A DNA stretch of 64,000 bases from Clytia hemisphaerica (taxonomy: Eukaryota; Cnidaria; Hydrozoa; Leptothecata; Clytiidae). Made by a program: the position numbers and the translations under genes. Each line of letters starts with the position of its first letter. Within the stretch, counting starts at the first letter, position 1. The stretch lies in contig CACVBU010001154.1 in the NCBI GenBank assembly GCA_902728285.1, positions 62,001 to 126,000 of the forward strand, given 5' to 3'. Below, in pieces: positions 31,537 through 60,204 of this stretch. The notes below the pieces were generated by a model. It saw only the letters and a program-made list of their open reading frames with translations. It searched no databases and had not been told where the DNA came from.

Positions 31537-31681
31537 ATTCATGATATGCACCATTGCAATGTCTTCCGTTCCACCCAGTAGCTGATTGGTTAAAAGTGAC
31601 GTATTGACTGATTTTACGTCACTTTCAGCCAATGAGCTACTGGGTGGAATGGAAGACATTGCAATGGTGCATATCATGAAT
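31537..31681. repeat. 145-bp near-perfect palindrome
   Basis: The arms ATTCATGATATGCACCATTG...CCCAGTAGCT and complement pair almost completely (about 62 bp each) around a short ACGT-rich centre. It can fold as one long hairpin and is probably a foldback MITE. Confidence 0.75.
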
Positions 31682-32450
31682 TGCGCAAATCATCCAGGAA
31701 TTTTCGTATGTAAGACACTTTGACTTTAACTGGAAGAGCAAGTTTGATAGATATCACACCAGACCCTGAAATTTCTTGTGCATAAAATAACACAATTCAA
31801 AAAAATTTCATTTGTTCTCAGGTCAGGTCATTCATGAGGCAAGATGCCTCAGGAGACTTTGTTGATTTGATAAAATAGCAGCAATTATATCAGCAGAAAT
31901 GAAAATATACTCTGACTGTCTCATCATAAATCTTACCTAGATAGTGAATACAATTTCTTCATAGCTTTTCGTAGGATTTGTTTATAGGTCTGACACTTGA
32001 TAATACTCCCATACTTTTGTACTTCAATGTTCAAGTTCATCAAGTTCAGTCTGGCCTACAACCAAACAGGCAGCATCGAGATTTTTTTTGAATTTTTGAT
32101 GATTTCGATTCATTTCCCGCGTCTTTTCTGGTGAAGTTTGTTTACACATATTTAGTCATGATCTGAAACTACCCAAGATCCAATCATTTTTGATTTGCAT
32201 AATTTATGCATACTTTAATTTGATTTTTGAGCCAATCAATTTCGATTATGTAACCAATTATGCATCGCAAAAAAAGTCATAAGTTTAGCCAACAAGGTGA
32301 TTGAAATGTGGTGAACCAAACCTAAACAAAAGGACAAAAGGTGACCTCTGAATTACTCTTCCTCACAACTGCACATAATTCAATCTTGTTGGAAGTTTAT
32401 CAGTGAAGTGTTTAATTTTTATACAAGGAAATCCACGAGAGAATCTTACA

Positions 32451-42825
<10,375 letters not shown>

Positions 42826-43172
42826 TGAAAAATAATGAGAAGGAGCTAGTCCACCTCGTCCCCTGTGTATTATAGGCTTTTTTATGCTTACTGGCAGCGC
42901 CAGATTTTATTCTCTGGCGTCCATCAGTAGCGTTATGAAGCCTGGGATACATGGGGACGAGGTTGAGACCGGTATAAGAGAACATTTCGTTAGAGTAATT
43001 GATTACTTCATAAGATGATGTGGCAAGCCACCCTCTTTGAAACCCTCTTTCACATTTTTACGGGTAGAATTTAGTTTTTCTTGAAATTGCAAACACTTAC
43101 AACATATTTATACACTATTATATGCAAGATAGAAAAAATTGGATTTTTTAATAGTATTTTCATTTTCTTTAA

Positions 43173-43788
43173 CCCTTTGAGTGCCAGGGTCTTTTTTTCT
43201 AAGTTTTTTTTTAAAAATCGCTAGTTCAAACTTTAAGGGCTTATATCTCCTGATTTAGAAATAATTAGAAGCTGGTATATAGCTCGTTGGATAGCTTAGA
43301 GTCTCCTCTTTCTTTTGGGCGCCTTCGGCGCCGCCCGATTGAGGAAGGGCGTGGTGGGCGGCGGCCAAGGGGGGGGGGTACGTTAGGGGAATTAAAGCAG
43401 TCAGGCCCGCTGCGCGGACCTGACTGAACTGATGGAAAGGTGCCCAGTGGTAAAACTTCAAATCAATTCACTAGAAGACAGAATAAAGTAAAACAGGGCC
43501 AAATTTGGAGGTTCTTGGATCACTCGTTGACCAAAAATAGTCAAAAAACGGTCAGAATCTCAAAAAAGTGAATTTTTGTCAATTTTTTGCATTTTTTTGA
43601 CTTTTTTGCTTAAAATCTCGCTGGAAAGACTCATTTTTGAAATTTTTTTTGCTTGACCATAAAGGACAATCTAATTCCTACGAGTTCGACCAAAAATAAC
43701 GATTTCTAACTCAAACTGGGCATTACAGGAGGGCTTCGCCCTCCTATATAGCCCATGTCGTATATATACGACATCGGCACTTAAAGGG
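43173..43788. mobile_element. PiggyBac-like MITE
   Basis: Ends CCCTTTGAGTGCC and GGCACTTAAAGGG are flanked by TTAA (43169-43172, 43789-43792), as for piggyBac-type elements, whose ends begin CCC. The 616-bp interior is GC-rich in part and has no transposase. It lies just 3' of LC3C copy A and supplies an AATAAA (43482-43487). Confidence 0.8.
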
Positions 43789-44937
43789 TTAATAATCATT
43801 GCATTACACTTAACTGGCTTTGGATGCCTCTCGCTATCTAGAAGCTCTATTGCCAGTCACTTATTGAAACTTTTGAATGCAAAGTGGTTTTTCCCAATTT
43901 TCTTATTTGAAATTCAAATTTTCTGCGAATGGTTTAGTTCACTGCTCATTTTTCATACACATGGGAAGTCATTTTTACGTTTTATTTGTTGAGAGTTAGA
44001 ATTTCCGGGAATTAGACGTAGATTAAACTTGTTATATATTCTTTAAACTCTTTATATTCTTTATCTTAGACTAGTGACAATTTCGTTGAATGTTTACATC
44101 CATTTTATAAAACAAACATTTTTATTTTATATTTTTTCATTATGACACTTTATTTTGTTTAGTAAAAAGTGAAGAAGAACATCTTGGGATCTTTACGTAT
44201 TTTTCGCATATACACGGTGCAAACATGAAAATATTTTTAGGTCTATTTTTCTTATATTTGTTGTAAATTATAGCAATGATTATAAAACAAACAAATGAAA
44301 AGGAAAAACCTCTTTTTGTTTCCTTTTTATTTCATTCTTTAATATTTCATCGCTTTTTGATAAAAGTGGATTTTTTTTCTATCAATGCTAGGTCATTCGG
44401 CGGAAAGGCGGGTGTAGGGTGGTAAAAATGTTAGTCCGAACCTGGTTTACAGAAGTCGTTCTTTCGAGGAGTAATTTTTATTCGGTTCTGTATTTCGAAT
44501 TAATAATAATTTTTGATCCATTTTGATAAATATTGTTTGGTTCATTCAGTATTCGGTAATATACGGTAGTGGATTGCTACCAACTTTATAAAGACTTTTT
44601 GACCTACTATTATATAAAACCCAAACAGAACTTTAAGATTGTAACCAATGTGGGGTTCTCTCTATGAATCTGCCCCGCCCCCTGCCTCCAACACATAAAT
44701 GATTTGCTTTTTTGGAGGTTCCGAAGAAAAATTTTCCTAGTGATTTTTACACAGAATTTGAGATGGCTATATGATATTGCAATAAGAGCTTCAACTTTTG
44801 AGACGTCATTAAACCCAATACAAACTCTTTTTGAGAAGAAGCAGTTTTATGGAAAAATTCAGAAAATGTTTAAATACCCAAAGCCGGAAGGAAAAATCGG
44901 CCCTTTAAATCCGACATATACTTTTCGAACGAACCAG

Positions 44938-44945
44938 TGACGTCA
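44938..44945. promoter_or_regulatory. Consensus CRE (TGACGTCA) upstream of LC3C copy B
   Basis: A perfect palindromic TGACGTCA lies about 200 nt before the ATG. This 8-mer is the CREB/ATF site. No equivalent site was noticed near copy A. Function is inferred only from the match and position. Confidence 0.35.
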
Positions 44946-45141
44946 CGATCCAACATGGGGCGGAAAAGATTTGTTATTGTTTCACGGTTCAGTAGATTTG
45001 CTCATCAAAACGGGGCGACAGCTAAGCTGTGTTTTGAACTTTATAAAGCACTTCAGTTTCTCTCAGTCAGCGAAAGAGTAACGACTGTCTGAACTCGAAT
45101 TTTATAATATTTTCTTTTTTATACATTATTGAAATTTCGAA

Positions 45142-51230
<6,089 letters not shown>

Positions 51231-51488
51231 TATTGAAACTTTGATTGGAATGCCATTTACACCAGAACAATTTTATGTTGGAATGGCACTCCTTTCAAAC
51301 AACAAAACGCAACATTGATATTTTTAACTTGCATTCATGGTGTTGGTTTGAAATATCATCAATTATATTTTTCATGGTTGGAATATTAGACTTTGGTATT
51401 CTTGCCATGTAGAATTGACTCTTCGCATATACGAGCTGAAGCATTGCTGGATAGAAGCTTTTTCATTTTCTTTCATTTGGGTATACGA

Positions 51489-51494
51489 AATAAA
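51489..51494 (+). terminator. Polyadenylation signal for LC3C copy B
   Basis: AATAAA lies about 260 nt downstream of the stop codon. Confidence 0.45.
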
Positions 51495-52521
51495 TTGAGA
51501 AAAAAGTTACAACAGAAAAAATATTTATAATTTAATTTATAGTTTTTTTAAAATCATATGACAACAGTAGTTCTAATTTGAGATTGATATTTTTAAAAAT
51601 TAATGTCACCCGTTGTTTGTTGGCTGAATTTGTACTCAGATGATGAAATTAGTTAACGCGTAAACATATTTGAATTCGAAAAAGCCAATAATATGTTTGA
51701 CTCACGGAAAAGTTCCATTGAGGACTTTTCAAACATGCATTCAATCGATTCAAACTTTGTTAGCTTTGTTTACATTTTGCACTGATTCAGCTTTCAAACT
51801 GGAACTTTCATACCTCTTATGATACGCAACATATTCACACCTTGTTGGCAATCAATCTATAATGCCGACGCAATCTTCTTTTTTACGATATTTTGAATTT
51901 TTAACTCACTTTTGTCCTTAAAACTATAGAAATGCACCATTTTTTTGTCTACAAATATTTTTGTATCGTATTTTTAATATTAACATTTTTTTCTTTGTAG
52001 TTCTTTTGGTGTTTTTTTGTCTAAATGTACGCGTGCTCAGTGAAAATTCTTTCCAAACCTTGTCTGAAGGACAGTAACTAAATACTTTTGGCTTGATTTC
52101 TGAATGCATTCCTTTTTTGTAAATCTCACGGAAGTCACTGCCCACTTCACTTTCTAATGGTTTTATTTTTACATAAGTGTTCCCGTCTCATATCAGACAC
52201 AATTTCATATTGGGATAGTGTCTTTTTTCCTCTTTCTGACCATTCTTGCTCCACATTCGTGTCAATCCGATGTGAAAAAGCTTGTGAATTTAAATTTGAC
52301 GAGTTGACCATAGCACAATTCTGCATGAAATAGATTTTACTCGTCTTTATTTTTCATCTTCATTTTCAGTATTTTTGATTTTTTTCCGTTCTTCTCTTGG
52401 ACATTTTCAACGGTCACAAAACTGCTATCTAATTCGAATTCTATCAAAAGTCACCGACTTTCTTGTCCCCGCTAGAGATTATAAACCGAGACTTGTCCCT
52501 GGGGTGGGTTTACATGTTATC
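51495..52521. other. Intergenic, no gene seen
   Basis: AT-rich DNA. A fragment at about 52340-52455 (CATCTTCATTTT and AATTCTATCAAAAGTCACCG) matches part of the palindromic element at 4414-4842. Confidence 0.35.
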
Positions 52522-52815
52522 GCTTGTTTGAAATCGAGGCTGCTGGTTTCAGCCACCAAAAGTAACAATTTGTCTTCTCCTCTATTTTTCTTGAATCTCG
52601 AATCTGGACTTTATTGCTTGTTTATCTTGTTTGAAATCGAGGCTGCTGGTTTCAGCCACCAAAAGTAACGATTTGTCTTCTCTATTTTTCTTGAATCTTG
52701 AATCTGGACTTTATTGCTTGTTTATCTTGTTTGAAATCGAGGCTGCTGGTTTCAGCCACCAACTGTAACGATTTGTCTTGAATCTATACATCTTGAAACT
52801 TGAATCTGGACTATA
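52522..52815. repeat. ~100-bp minisatellite, three units
   Basis: The unit beginning CTTGTTTGAAATCGAGGCTG recurs at 52523, 52626 and 52726 with over 90% identity between units; the last unit decays after about 52780. Confidence 0.8.
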
Positions 52816-53280
52816 TTTTACTAACACGTAGTGACATCCATTAAAAAGTTTTAACTAAAACTATTATTTTGGAACTTTCTTTGTAAGGAATGCCGAATTT
52901 CTGCTTTCTTGTTTTGGCCTCAATTTGATTTTATATTATTTCAGATCTAATAAAACTGTATTAACAACAATTATTAAAAAATGGCCTACCGAATGATCTC
53001 TAACAATCATAACACGATTCAAATCAAGATGGAGTATTTCGATGCTGCTTTGGAAAACATAGAGTTTTGACATCAATAACCACATAGTTTTGCCAATTGG
53101 ATAAGTCCAGGTAACACTTTTTTTTTTATTCTTATATATTGTGCTCTTCCAGAAATTTTTTTTACATTGGGGGTGGAGGATATATTGGATATTTTGTCCG
53201 GGGGTAGTGAAAAATCTACAAAATTTGCCTTGTTTTAGGGGCAAACTTGCTCTGATTAGGGGTGATTTTGAATGTCTGGA

Positions 53281-53384
53281 GGGTCAAAATTCACAATGTC
53301 CGGCGGGGTCAAAATTCACAATGTCCGGCGAGGTCAAAATTCACAATGTCCGGCGGGGTCAAAATTCACAATGTCCGGCGGGGT
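53281..53384. repeat. 25-bp minisatellite, four units
   Basis: Four tandem copies of GGGTCAAAATTCACAATGTC plus CGGCG, nearly identical. The open frames here only reflect the repeat. Confidence 0.85.
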
Positions 53385-54790
53385 AAATTAAAAAAAAATG
53401 TGATAGCCTTCTACCACATATTCAAATTTTTTCCAGGAAGAAAAAAGACTTCCCTTTCTTTTCTTAACTGCTAGAAACTCCATTTTTGGTAAGGCTGCCT
53501 TCTGATTTCAGATATATATAGTTATTTTTGCATTGTCGAAAATTATACAGCCTCTAGAAGATAGGTCGTTGGTGTCGAAAAAAACCCTTTTGGTGCTTTT
53601 TTCACTTCAACAGGCAACTTCCCTGACCTTTAAATGTCTATGGAATAATCATATGTAAAGTAATTTTATACCTGAAATCAGGTAGGGACCTGGTAGGTAC
53701 CTGTGTACCAAAAATGGAGTTAAGCACTAAGTTAAAGGATAAAAACTTCATTTTTTCTTTTTCCATTTTGTAAAAGTTTTTAAATGATTTATCTCAAAAA
53801 ATTATACTGCTTTGAATTATTGTTTTAGCAGTATGTTACTTGTTATATATGAAGCATCGGCAAATAACAAGCAAAACAAACAGTTTCATTTTAAACATTT
53901 AGAACTAAAAGGACCAAGGGTGTTCATTCTATCTCACAAGCACCATTAGTAGCTTTGCCATACATCTCTCAATTGACAACAATCCAACCTAAATGGTGGA
54001 TGTTTTTCTGTGACCTATAACAATTACTCTCGGGTACCTAATAAGCGTCCCGCCCGCTAATTAATTTTTCGAACATTTTCCATCTAGGACATTCTTATTC
54101 CAACCCCCCTCCGCTTATTAATTTTTGGGAAAATGGTTTTGAAGTTCCCTATCTTGCCCTAATTCTGCTGTATTAGCCTCCCTTTCAAATATTTTTTCAC
54201 CCAGGACATTTTTATTTAAANNNNNNNNNNAAATCAATCCACATAATATTCCGCTTCATTATCAAATCCATTCATGCATTATCTTGATGGCCGTTCTTTA
54301 CTCGTATTTCTGGCCGATCACTTGATTATTACGCACTTCTTGAAATAAGTCAAGATCGTTGCGGGCCTCGTTTACCCTGAGTATCAGAAGTTAAGTTTTC
54401 AAAGAATATATTAACCTCTGAAGACCAATAATAGAAATTTTATCGCGCATGTGTCAATCTAATCACTGTAGACTACATCGAAAGAATCAAAGAAGAAGAG
54501 CAAATATTACCATATTAATGTCTAGCAGACTGTATCAGTATGCAGTTTACTATTTACGAATTCCCCAGTAACCTCCAAGCGTAAACGAAGTGAGTTTCTT
54601 TCGAAAGAAATCTTTTACATGATCCCCAAATGTATAACAGTAATTACTAAACTATTAATTATGGAAATGTCACTTTTAATTGAATCGAAATAATAGGCAG
54701 ACTTTATGTTACGATTCTCTATCACTGACTCTTTTTAAAAAGCATTGATGATATTTTTTAGTTGTGTTTTCAACGACGGGAATAAAAATA
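53385..54790. other. Intergenic with assembly gap
   Basis: No gene is recognised. 54221-54230 are N. About 54030-54210 has CCGC/TTAATTTTT words flanking the gap. Confidence 0.4.
54221..54230. other. Assembly gap (10 N)
   Basis: Ten unresolved bases; the true gap length is unknown. Confidence 0.99.
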
Positions 54791-54937
54791 TCAACTTTGA
54801 ACTTCATCCAAGATCTTCTTGGATGGATTGTCATGATTACTTTTGTCTTCGATGATTGCGCGATGAATAGAATCTCGATTCGTCGGCACAGCGTCAATAT
54901 ATGATCTTAACCTGTGCTTTTCACGGTAGGCCTCTTT
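54791..54937 (-). CDS. Possible terminal exon of an unrecognised gene
   Basis: On the - strand a pyrimidine-rich acceptor (TTTTTTGTCTTTCTAG) is followed by 48 open codons to a TGA (54791-54793). They are hydrophilic and charged, starting KEAYREKHRLRSYIDAVPTN and ending NPSKKILDEVQS. It is Lys/Asp/Arg-rich, unlike the AT-driven random frames around it. No upstream exon or homologue is recognised, so this is only a candidate. Confidence 0.3.
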   Translation of the reverse strand, partial: KEAYREKHRLRSYIDAVPTNRDSIHRAIIEDKSNHDNPSKKILDEVQS

Positions 54938-56365
54938 CTAGAAAGACAAAAAATTACTTCAAACGATATTTACACATCTGATACAAACGCGCAAACGCTT
55001 GCAAACATTAATTGTGGCTGATGACGTTAAAGTATCTTGACATCAACACTTTGGAAAGGAGGTTTGCAATGATTTATACGTTTTGAGAAAGGGAGACTCC
55101 TTACGTGTAAAATCTGTCGGGAAAATGTCTAGTCGAAGAAATCTCAAACGGAACAATGCCTGTTGTCAGTCGGGGGCAAAGTCCTTGGTCGGGGAACTTC
55201 AGTTCGGAGGAATGTTCGAGTACGATTAGGAAAAAGTCTAGACGATTCTATCGTCTTCACAATAAGTTCAATAAAAAGGAATAATTTAGAAAGCGGGATG
55301 GATTTTAAAACGGCGGTTATAGCGAGGCAGTATAAGCAGTTATTTTCTAACTCTGCCGCCGGTTTTTCCCCGTAAAGCGTCGTGATTCCTGTTAAGTCCG
55401 CGCATATAAGTTTTCCTGCATTTACTGTCCCTCTAAGCAATGTCAATTAAATAATTTTTCATTTTATTGACTATTCTCTAAGAAACAATAGCATCGTCTA
55501 GGAAAAGTGCAATCTGGGAAATGTCTATTTGTGGTAACATTCGATTTGGTAAATAACTTGCGTGGCCTGCTCTAGTAAGTACTCAATACCAACATCACAT
55601 TTATAACTTGCACGGCCAATATTGCGCACTGCAATATTTATAATCTACAATCAAGGTCAAAAAATTGTGAGACAGAAAGGGTTACAAGCTGTCTCCCCCC
55701 TTTCCCCCCATTGGCAATGTTCACTGAACGATGAGACGGCCATACACAATGAACATTGCCCTTGGGGGGGGGGGGGGCTTTATCCAATGTTTTCTCAGTA
55801 ATGTTTTTCAGTGATTTTGGAACAACTTAGTGTGATTTCTCAAAGATCATCAACAAGAAAGGGGTCTCACTTTTAAAACAAATTACTAAAGGAGCCTGTC
55901 GTTATAAAGTAAAATCGCGAACGAACGATATACCCCTGTCTCAGGAAGCCAAGGTAAAATAAAAGTGAGTGCAAATGCCAATGGATAAATAATTTCAGGG
56001 TATTTGTCTCACTGTCACTGTGACATTATTTTATCTGAAGTGCCCTACAGGGTTATTCTACCCAGTTGTACAAGTCCATTTGCTTTAGGTGTGCACTTAA
56101 TTCTTCATTTTTGTCTGCCCAGTACAGCCTTTAAAATAAAACGAGTTATCGAAAATGAAAAGTTAATGCCAACAAATACCCCTTTATAACAGGTATAAGG
56201 GCTTCTTACCGAAAAAAAGTCTTCTTACCACCATTTCTTGCATCTTTTGGTAATTTTACAACAATCATAAATAGCTATTCTAACAAAGTTGACAACTTTC
56301 TTGATCGCTTCGCCATGTTTAATAAAAAATTCACGAATCTTTGGGAAGGCTTTATTGAATTTTAT
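54938..56365. other. Intergenic, no certain gene
   Basis: A 100-codon open frame on the - strand (55144-55446) has no domain I recognise and lacks a supported start. About 55700-55785 contains a small dyad CATTGGCAATGTTCA / TGAACATTGCCCTTG next to a G run. Confidence 0.35.
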
Positions 56366-56598
56366 TTCATAAAATAGAATTAGATCAAGTACTGAATTTT
56401 CCCAACTTTAACGACGAGGTTAAAAATAGTAACCGAAGTTGTTACAACCTCTTTCAACTTTTGTAAGCGAAGAAAGGTGGTCGAGTAGATTTTGTATAAG
56501 TCAATTAAATCTCTCTTGTTGAGTCACTCTCGGAACTGACTTTCAAAATTATTATATTAGTTGGCGTCCACGAACGCTACGACTCACCAGCGCAGCTA

Positions 56599-57640
56599 TT
56601 GTATGTTTTATCGGCTGTTTGGAGGGAAACAGTAAAAGTATCCTCTCTTTCCGAGTTGGTTCGTTCAAGGGACAGACTCGTTTTTCTACTCCAGAGCTTA
56701 GGTCTAGTGATAAATCTGAAGAAATCAGTTCTGGAACCCACACAGTGTTTAGAATTCTTAGGGATGAAGATAGATTCTGTGAAGATGGATTTGTCCCTTA
56801 CCCCCAGGACAAACTAGACAAAATAGTTTAAACTTGCCAATCCATGTTGAGGACTCAGGAGACATCGCTCTTGGACCTGACAAAGATGGTTGGTCGTCTG
56901 AATACCCCCTCTCAAGCAATTCTGCCAGGGCGTCTCAATCAGAGATATCTCCAATATCAACAAATTCAGGAGGCCAAGAATAAGGGGAATTGCAACCCAG
57001 TTGTTAGTTTGAATTTCGAAAGCTTGGCAGAGTTGGAATGGTGGGTCCAGAATCTAGCTCTCTCCAATGGAAAGAGTCTTGTAAGCTTGCCTGCCGAATT
57101 CCTAGTGACAACAGATACATCACCTAAGGGTTGGGGGCATCTTGGGGAAACCAGAGGACAGGGGTCAATGGTCATTCGAGGAATCAGGACTTCATGTAAA
57201 TGTGTTGAAACTGAAGGCGGTCTTCTTAACCCTTCAGACCATAAGGCTATTTCAAAAGCCAAAGAGTAGTCATTTGAAAAAGGACAATACCACGGCCATC
57301 TCTTATGTGGTAAAAATGGGAGGAGCCCAGAACTTAGTGATGATAAGCCTAGCAAAGCAAATATGGGACTTATTGATTGCCTTAGGGACCACAATTACTG
57401 TGGAATATCTTCTGAGCAAGTTAAACAAGGTTGCAGACTGGAAATCAAAGAATTGCCACGACTCCAGCGAGTGGAAACTGGACCCCAAGGTCTTTCATCC
57501 AATATACAGGGCAGTAGGGGGTTTGGATGTGGATCTATTTGCCTTTCGTCTGTCCCATCAGCTAGCCAATTACATGTTCTAGAGACCAGACCCAGGGAGC
57601 AGAGCAGTGGATGCTCTGTGACAGTCATGGAGAACGTTCT
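56599..57640 (+). pseudogene. DIRS reverse transcriptase C-terminus and RNase H, frameshifted
   Basis: LGLVINLKKSVLEPTQCLEF and FLGMKIDS (56690-56780) are the RT palm/thumb. TKMVGRLNTPSQAILPGRL and ELEWWVQNLALSNGKSL mark the linker. TTDTSPKGWG, HVNVLKLKAV, KKDNTTAISYVVKMGG and the LNKVADWKSK region are the RNase H acidic motifs. LDVDLFAFRLSHQLANY closes the domain near 57580. At least two frame changes (about 56830 and 57200) are needed. Confidence 0.8.
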
Positions 57641-57974
57641 TCGGTAACGCATTCCCTCCATTTTGCCTGATAGGGAATATCTTGGTCAAGGCTCGTGTCG
57701 AAAAGTGAGATGTGTATACAGGACCCAATTCTTCATCCATGTGACAAGGTAGATCTGTTAGTTGACCCAAGAAGGGAATATCACCCTCTGGTAGAGAACA
57801 AAAGTTTTCAACTAGTGGCATGGGCTGTTTCAGCCAACATCTGGCTTCAGAAGGGATATCAAATGAGGCTTCAGAACTTACCTCAAAATCAAGGAGATCA
57901 GAGAGATTATCAAATTATGAGACGACCTGGTGCAAATGGGTTAGCTGGTGTAGTGAAAGCATGGATTTATTATA

Positions 57975-58320
57975 GAGACCCTGGATAAACATCGAATGAA
58001 ACGGTGGAGAGCGAAGTATTGTCTTTCTATTGTTTCAGAAAACAATCAATGTACAGGCTTTGTCCGCAAAGGATAACTGTCATGGCGGCTCGAAGGACTC
58101 TGATTTTGAAAAATGATTAATACTCTTATTTCTAGAAAGTTCTCTGACTTTTTCTGATTGTACTTTTGCTGGCTAAAAGTTTAAAAATAAATGCTAAAAT
58201 ACCAAGCCAAAAACATCATCAGACGAGTAAAATCAAACAAAATGCTTATAATGACAGCAAATTTTGAATTGGGAATATCTTTCCAAAATTTATCCGAGAA
58301 GAGCTGAGATTGACATATAT
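57975..58320. repeat. Repeat copy 1 of a pair (second copy at 63628-64000)
   Basis: About 345 bp, starting near GGATAAACATCGAATGAAAC and including CAAAGGATAACTGTCATGGC and AATCAAACAAAATGCTTATA, matches 63628-64000 in the same orientation at roughly 80% identity. It starts exactly where the DIRS recombinase frame is lost, so it is one end of the inserted DNA. Confidence 0.7.
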
Positions 58321-58769
58321 TAGATGTGAGTCTCATAGCTCCACTGTGGTATGAAAATCTTTTGGGAACACGTGGTGGCACGGTGAATTTTTTGAGGTTG
58401 AAGTTTAAAAATTTCAGGTGTCAAATTCAATTACTTATACATAGCATGTTTTTGCATCTTTCTCGAAATTTAAAACGTCATAACGACGTAGAATTAGTAA
58501 TTAACTAGATGAGTTTGATTCTTGGAGGAGAACTTAAAGTCTTATTTGGGAATTGGATAAGTGTATTTTGATGAGCAATGCAATTAAAATGCTACGAAAA
58601 ATCATTTAATGGTGGAAGGAGGGTGAACAATAATGTCATTATTTCGGACAAGGCTTGTACATGAGAAATTGGCAAAAATCAGCTCGTTGTCTTTCCAGTG
58701 TCTATAATAATTCCACGGTGAAAAGAATTTCGATCCCTTTCAGTCATCTTGGAATACGGTTTTGAACTA

Positions 58770-59225
58770 CCCTATCAGCCCTTTTTACGCCGGCTCTTAT
58801 TGGCGTTATTTTTGGGCACGTGGTGTAATAAGGTCCGGTGTTAAAAGGGCAGGCGTAAAAAGGGTCAAAATTTTGCAATTTCTACCTAGAAGCGGCGTTA
58901 ATTTGTGACCCTTTTTTCTCAATTTTAAGGATTTTAGGCATGATTAAAGGATGAAAACTATCCATTTTTCTACTCTATATCCAAAACTTCACGAAAATCA
59001 ATGATTTTCAATGGAATTTTCAACAGTTTAATAATGAAAGATGACATTTTAATGTAAATTTTAGTTAATACTTACGGTTTTGAAGCATTAATAGTGATTT
59101 TTACAAGTTTTGGTGTTATTTACGGCCCTAATTGGCGTAAGCCTAAAATTATGCCGTGGCGGAATAAGGGCCGTTGTAAAAGGGATCGGCGTTAAATTAT
59201 GCCGGCCTTAAAAGGGCCGATAAGG
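58770..59225. mobile_element. Motif-echo insert (GGCGTTAA type), TA-flanked
   Basis: Ends CCCTATCAGCCCTTTTTACG and the near-complement (AAAAGGGCCGATAAGG) are flanked by TA (58768-58769, 59226-59227). GGCGTTAA/GGCGTAA and AAAAGGGC words occur about twelve times in both orientations. It is non-coding and lies within the split DIRS element. Confidence 0.7.
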
Positions 59226-59533
59226 TATTTAGCCTTTTTTATATAAGTCAGGACTACAATATAGGACTATCTATTCTCACAAATCAGCAATTTCTGCATA
59301 ATATCGAAGGTTATGCTGTAGGGAAGCATTCTAGGGTTTTCACTGTTTTGAAAAGTGTTTTCAATTACAGGACCCCTCAACCAAAATATTCGGTCATTTG
59401 GGAGGTTGTACTAAGGTTCTTGAAAGTTCCTTACTGGAGAGTTGTCTAACAAACAACTCACATGTAAAAAACTATCTATGCTACTGGCGTTGTGTTGTGC
59501 CTCAAGGTGTCATGAGTAAGAAGTAAGATATTA

Positions 59534-60200
59534 AAGTCTATTCACGATAAGTGTGCACTCTTTTTTCTTTTACCTATAACCTTTGAAGGAATTCTTCAAT
59601 CTTTATAAATTTGGTATCGTTGGAGAGATATTTGTGAGTGGAACAATTTGGAATAAAAAAGTCTTTAAAAAAATTCTAAAAATGAAGATGAAAATGAAGA
59701 AGAAAAAAATGAAGATCTTGTAGAGAAGTGCTATAACTTTCATTTTCACTGGAGAGATTCTTTGATCTTAGGAGATCATCACTGTGAAGAAATTTCACTA
59801 AAATATTTATTCAATATAAAGTTATGATACAAAGTTAATAAGTGATTTACCCCAAAAAACAGCAGAAAACAGCGTTTTTAGACGTCAATCAGCTTATAAC
59901 TTTGCTTGATATCTTTTGACTAAATGATTATTTTTGAGAAATTTTTTCACAGTGATAATGTTCGATAATCAAGGATTCACTTCAGTGAAAATGATAGTTA
60001 TAGCACCTTTCTACAAGATCTTCATTTTTTTCTTCTTCATTTTCATCTTTATTTTTAGAATTTGTTTAAAGATTTTTTTATTTCATATTGATCCACTCAC
60101 TAATATCTCTCCAATGATACCAAACTTATAAAGATTGAAGAATTCCTTCAAAAGTTATAGGTAAATGAAAAAAGAGTGCACACTTATCGTGAATAGACTT
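59534..60200. mobile_element. Palindromic element, AAGTCTATT ends (large copy)
   Basis: The 667-bp element is nearly a full palindrome. Its ends AAGTCTATTCACGATAAG and complement are flanked by TA (59532-59533, 60201-60202), and its inner CTTCTTCATTTTCATCTTTA mirrors TGAAAATGAAGAAG. It shares end and centre with 4414-4842. It abuts the DIRS recombinase C-terminus. Confidence 0.75.
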
Positions 60201-60204
60201 TAGA

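Larger units (their letters stand above)
42826..45141. other. Region between the two LC3C genes
   Basis: It contains the 3' flank of copy A, a TTAA element (43173-43788) and the 5' flank of copy B. No further gene is seen. The only clear AATAAA on the + strand close to copy A is at 43482-43487, inside the TTAA element. Confidence 0.4.

Noticed and set aside
52522-52815. CRISPR array
   Set aside because: Whole ~100-bp units repeat, without short repeats and unique spacers, and the genome is eukaryotic.
53141-53474. Overlapping open frames near 53.1-53.5 kb
   Set aside because: They result from the 25-bp minisatellite.
57695-57988. Independent small gene ending in YYRDPG
   Set aside because: Another frame of the same DNA reads as the start of the DIRS recombinase (ETTWCKWVSWC), so it is transposon sequence.
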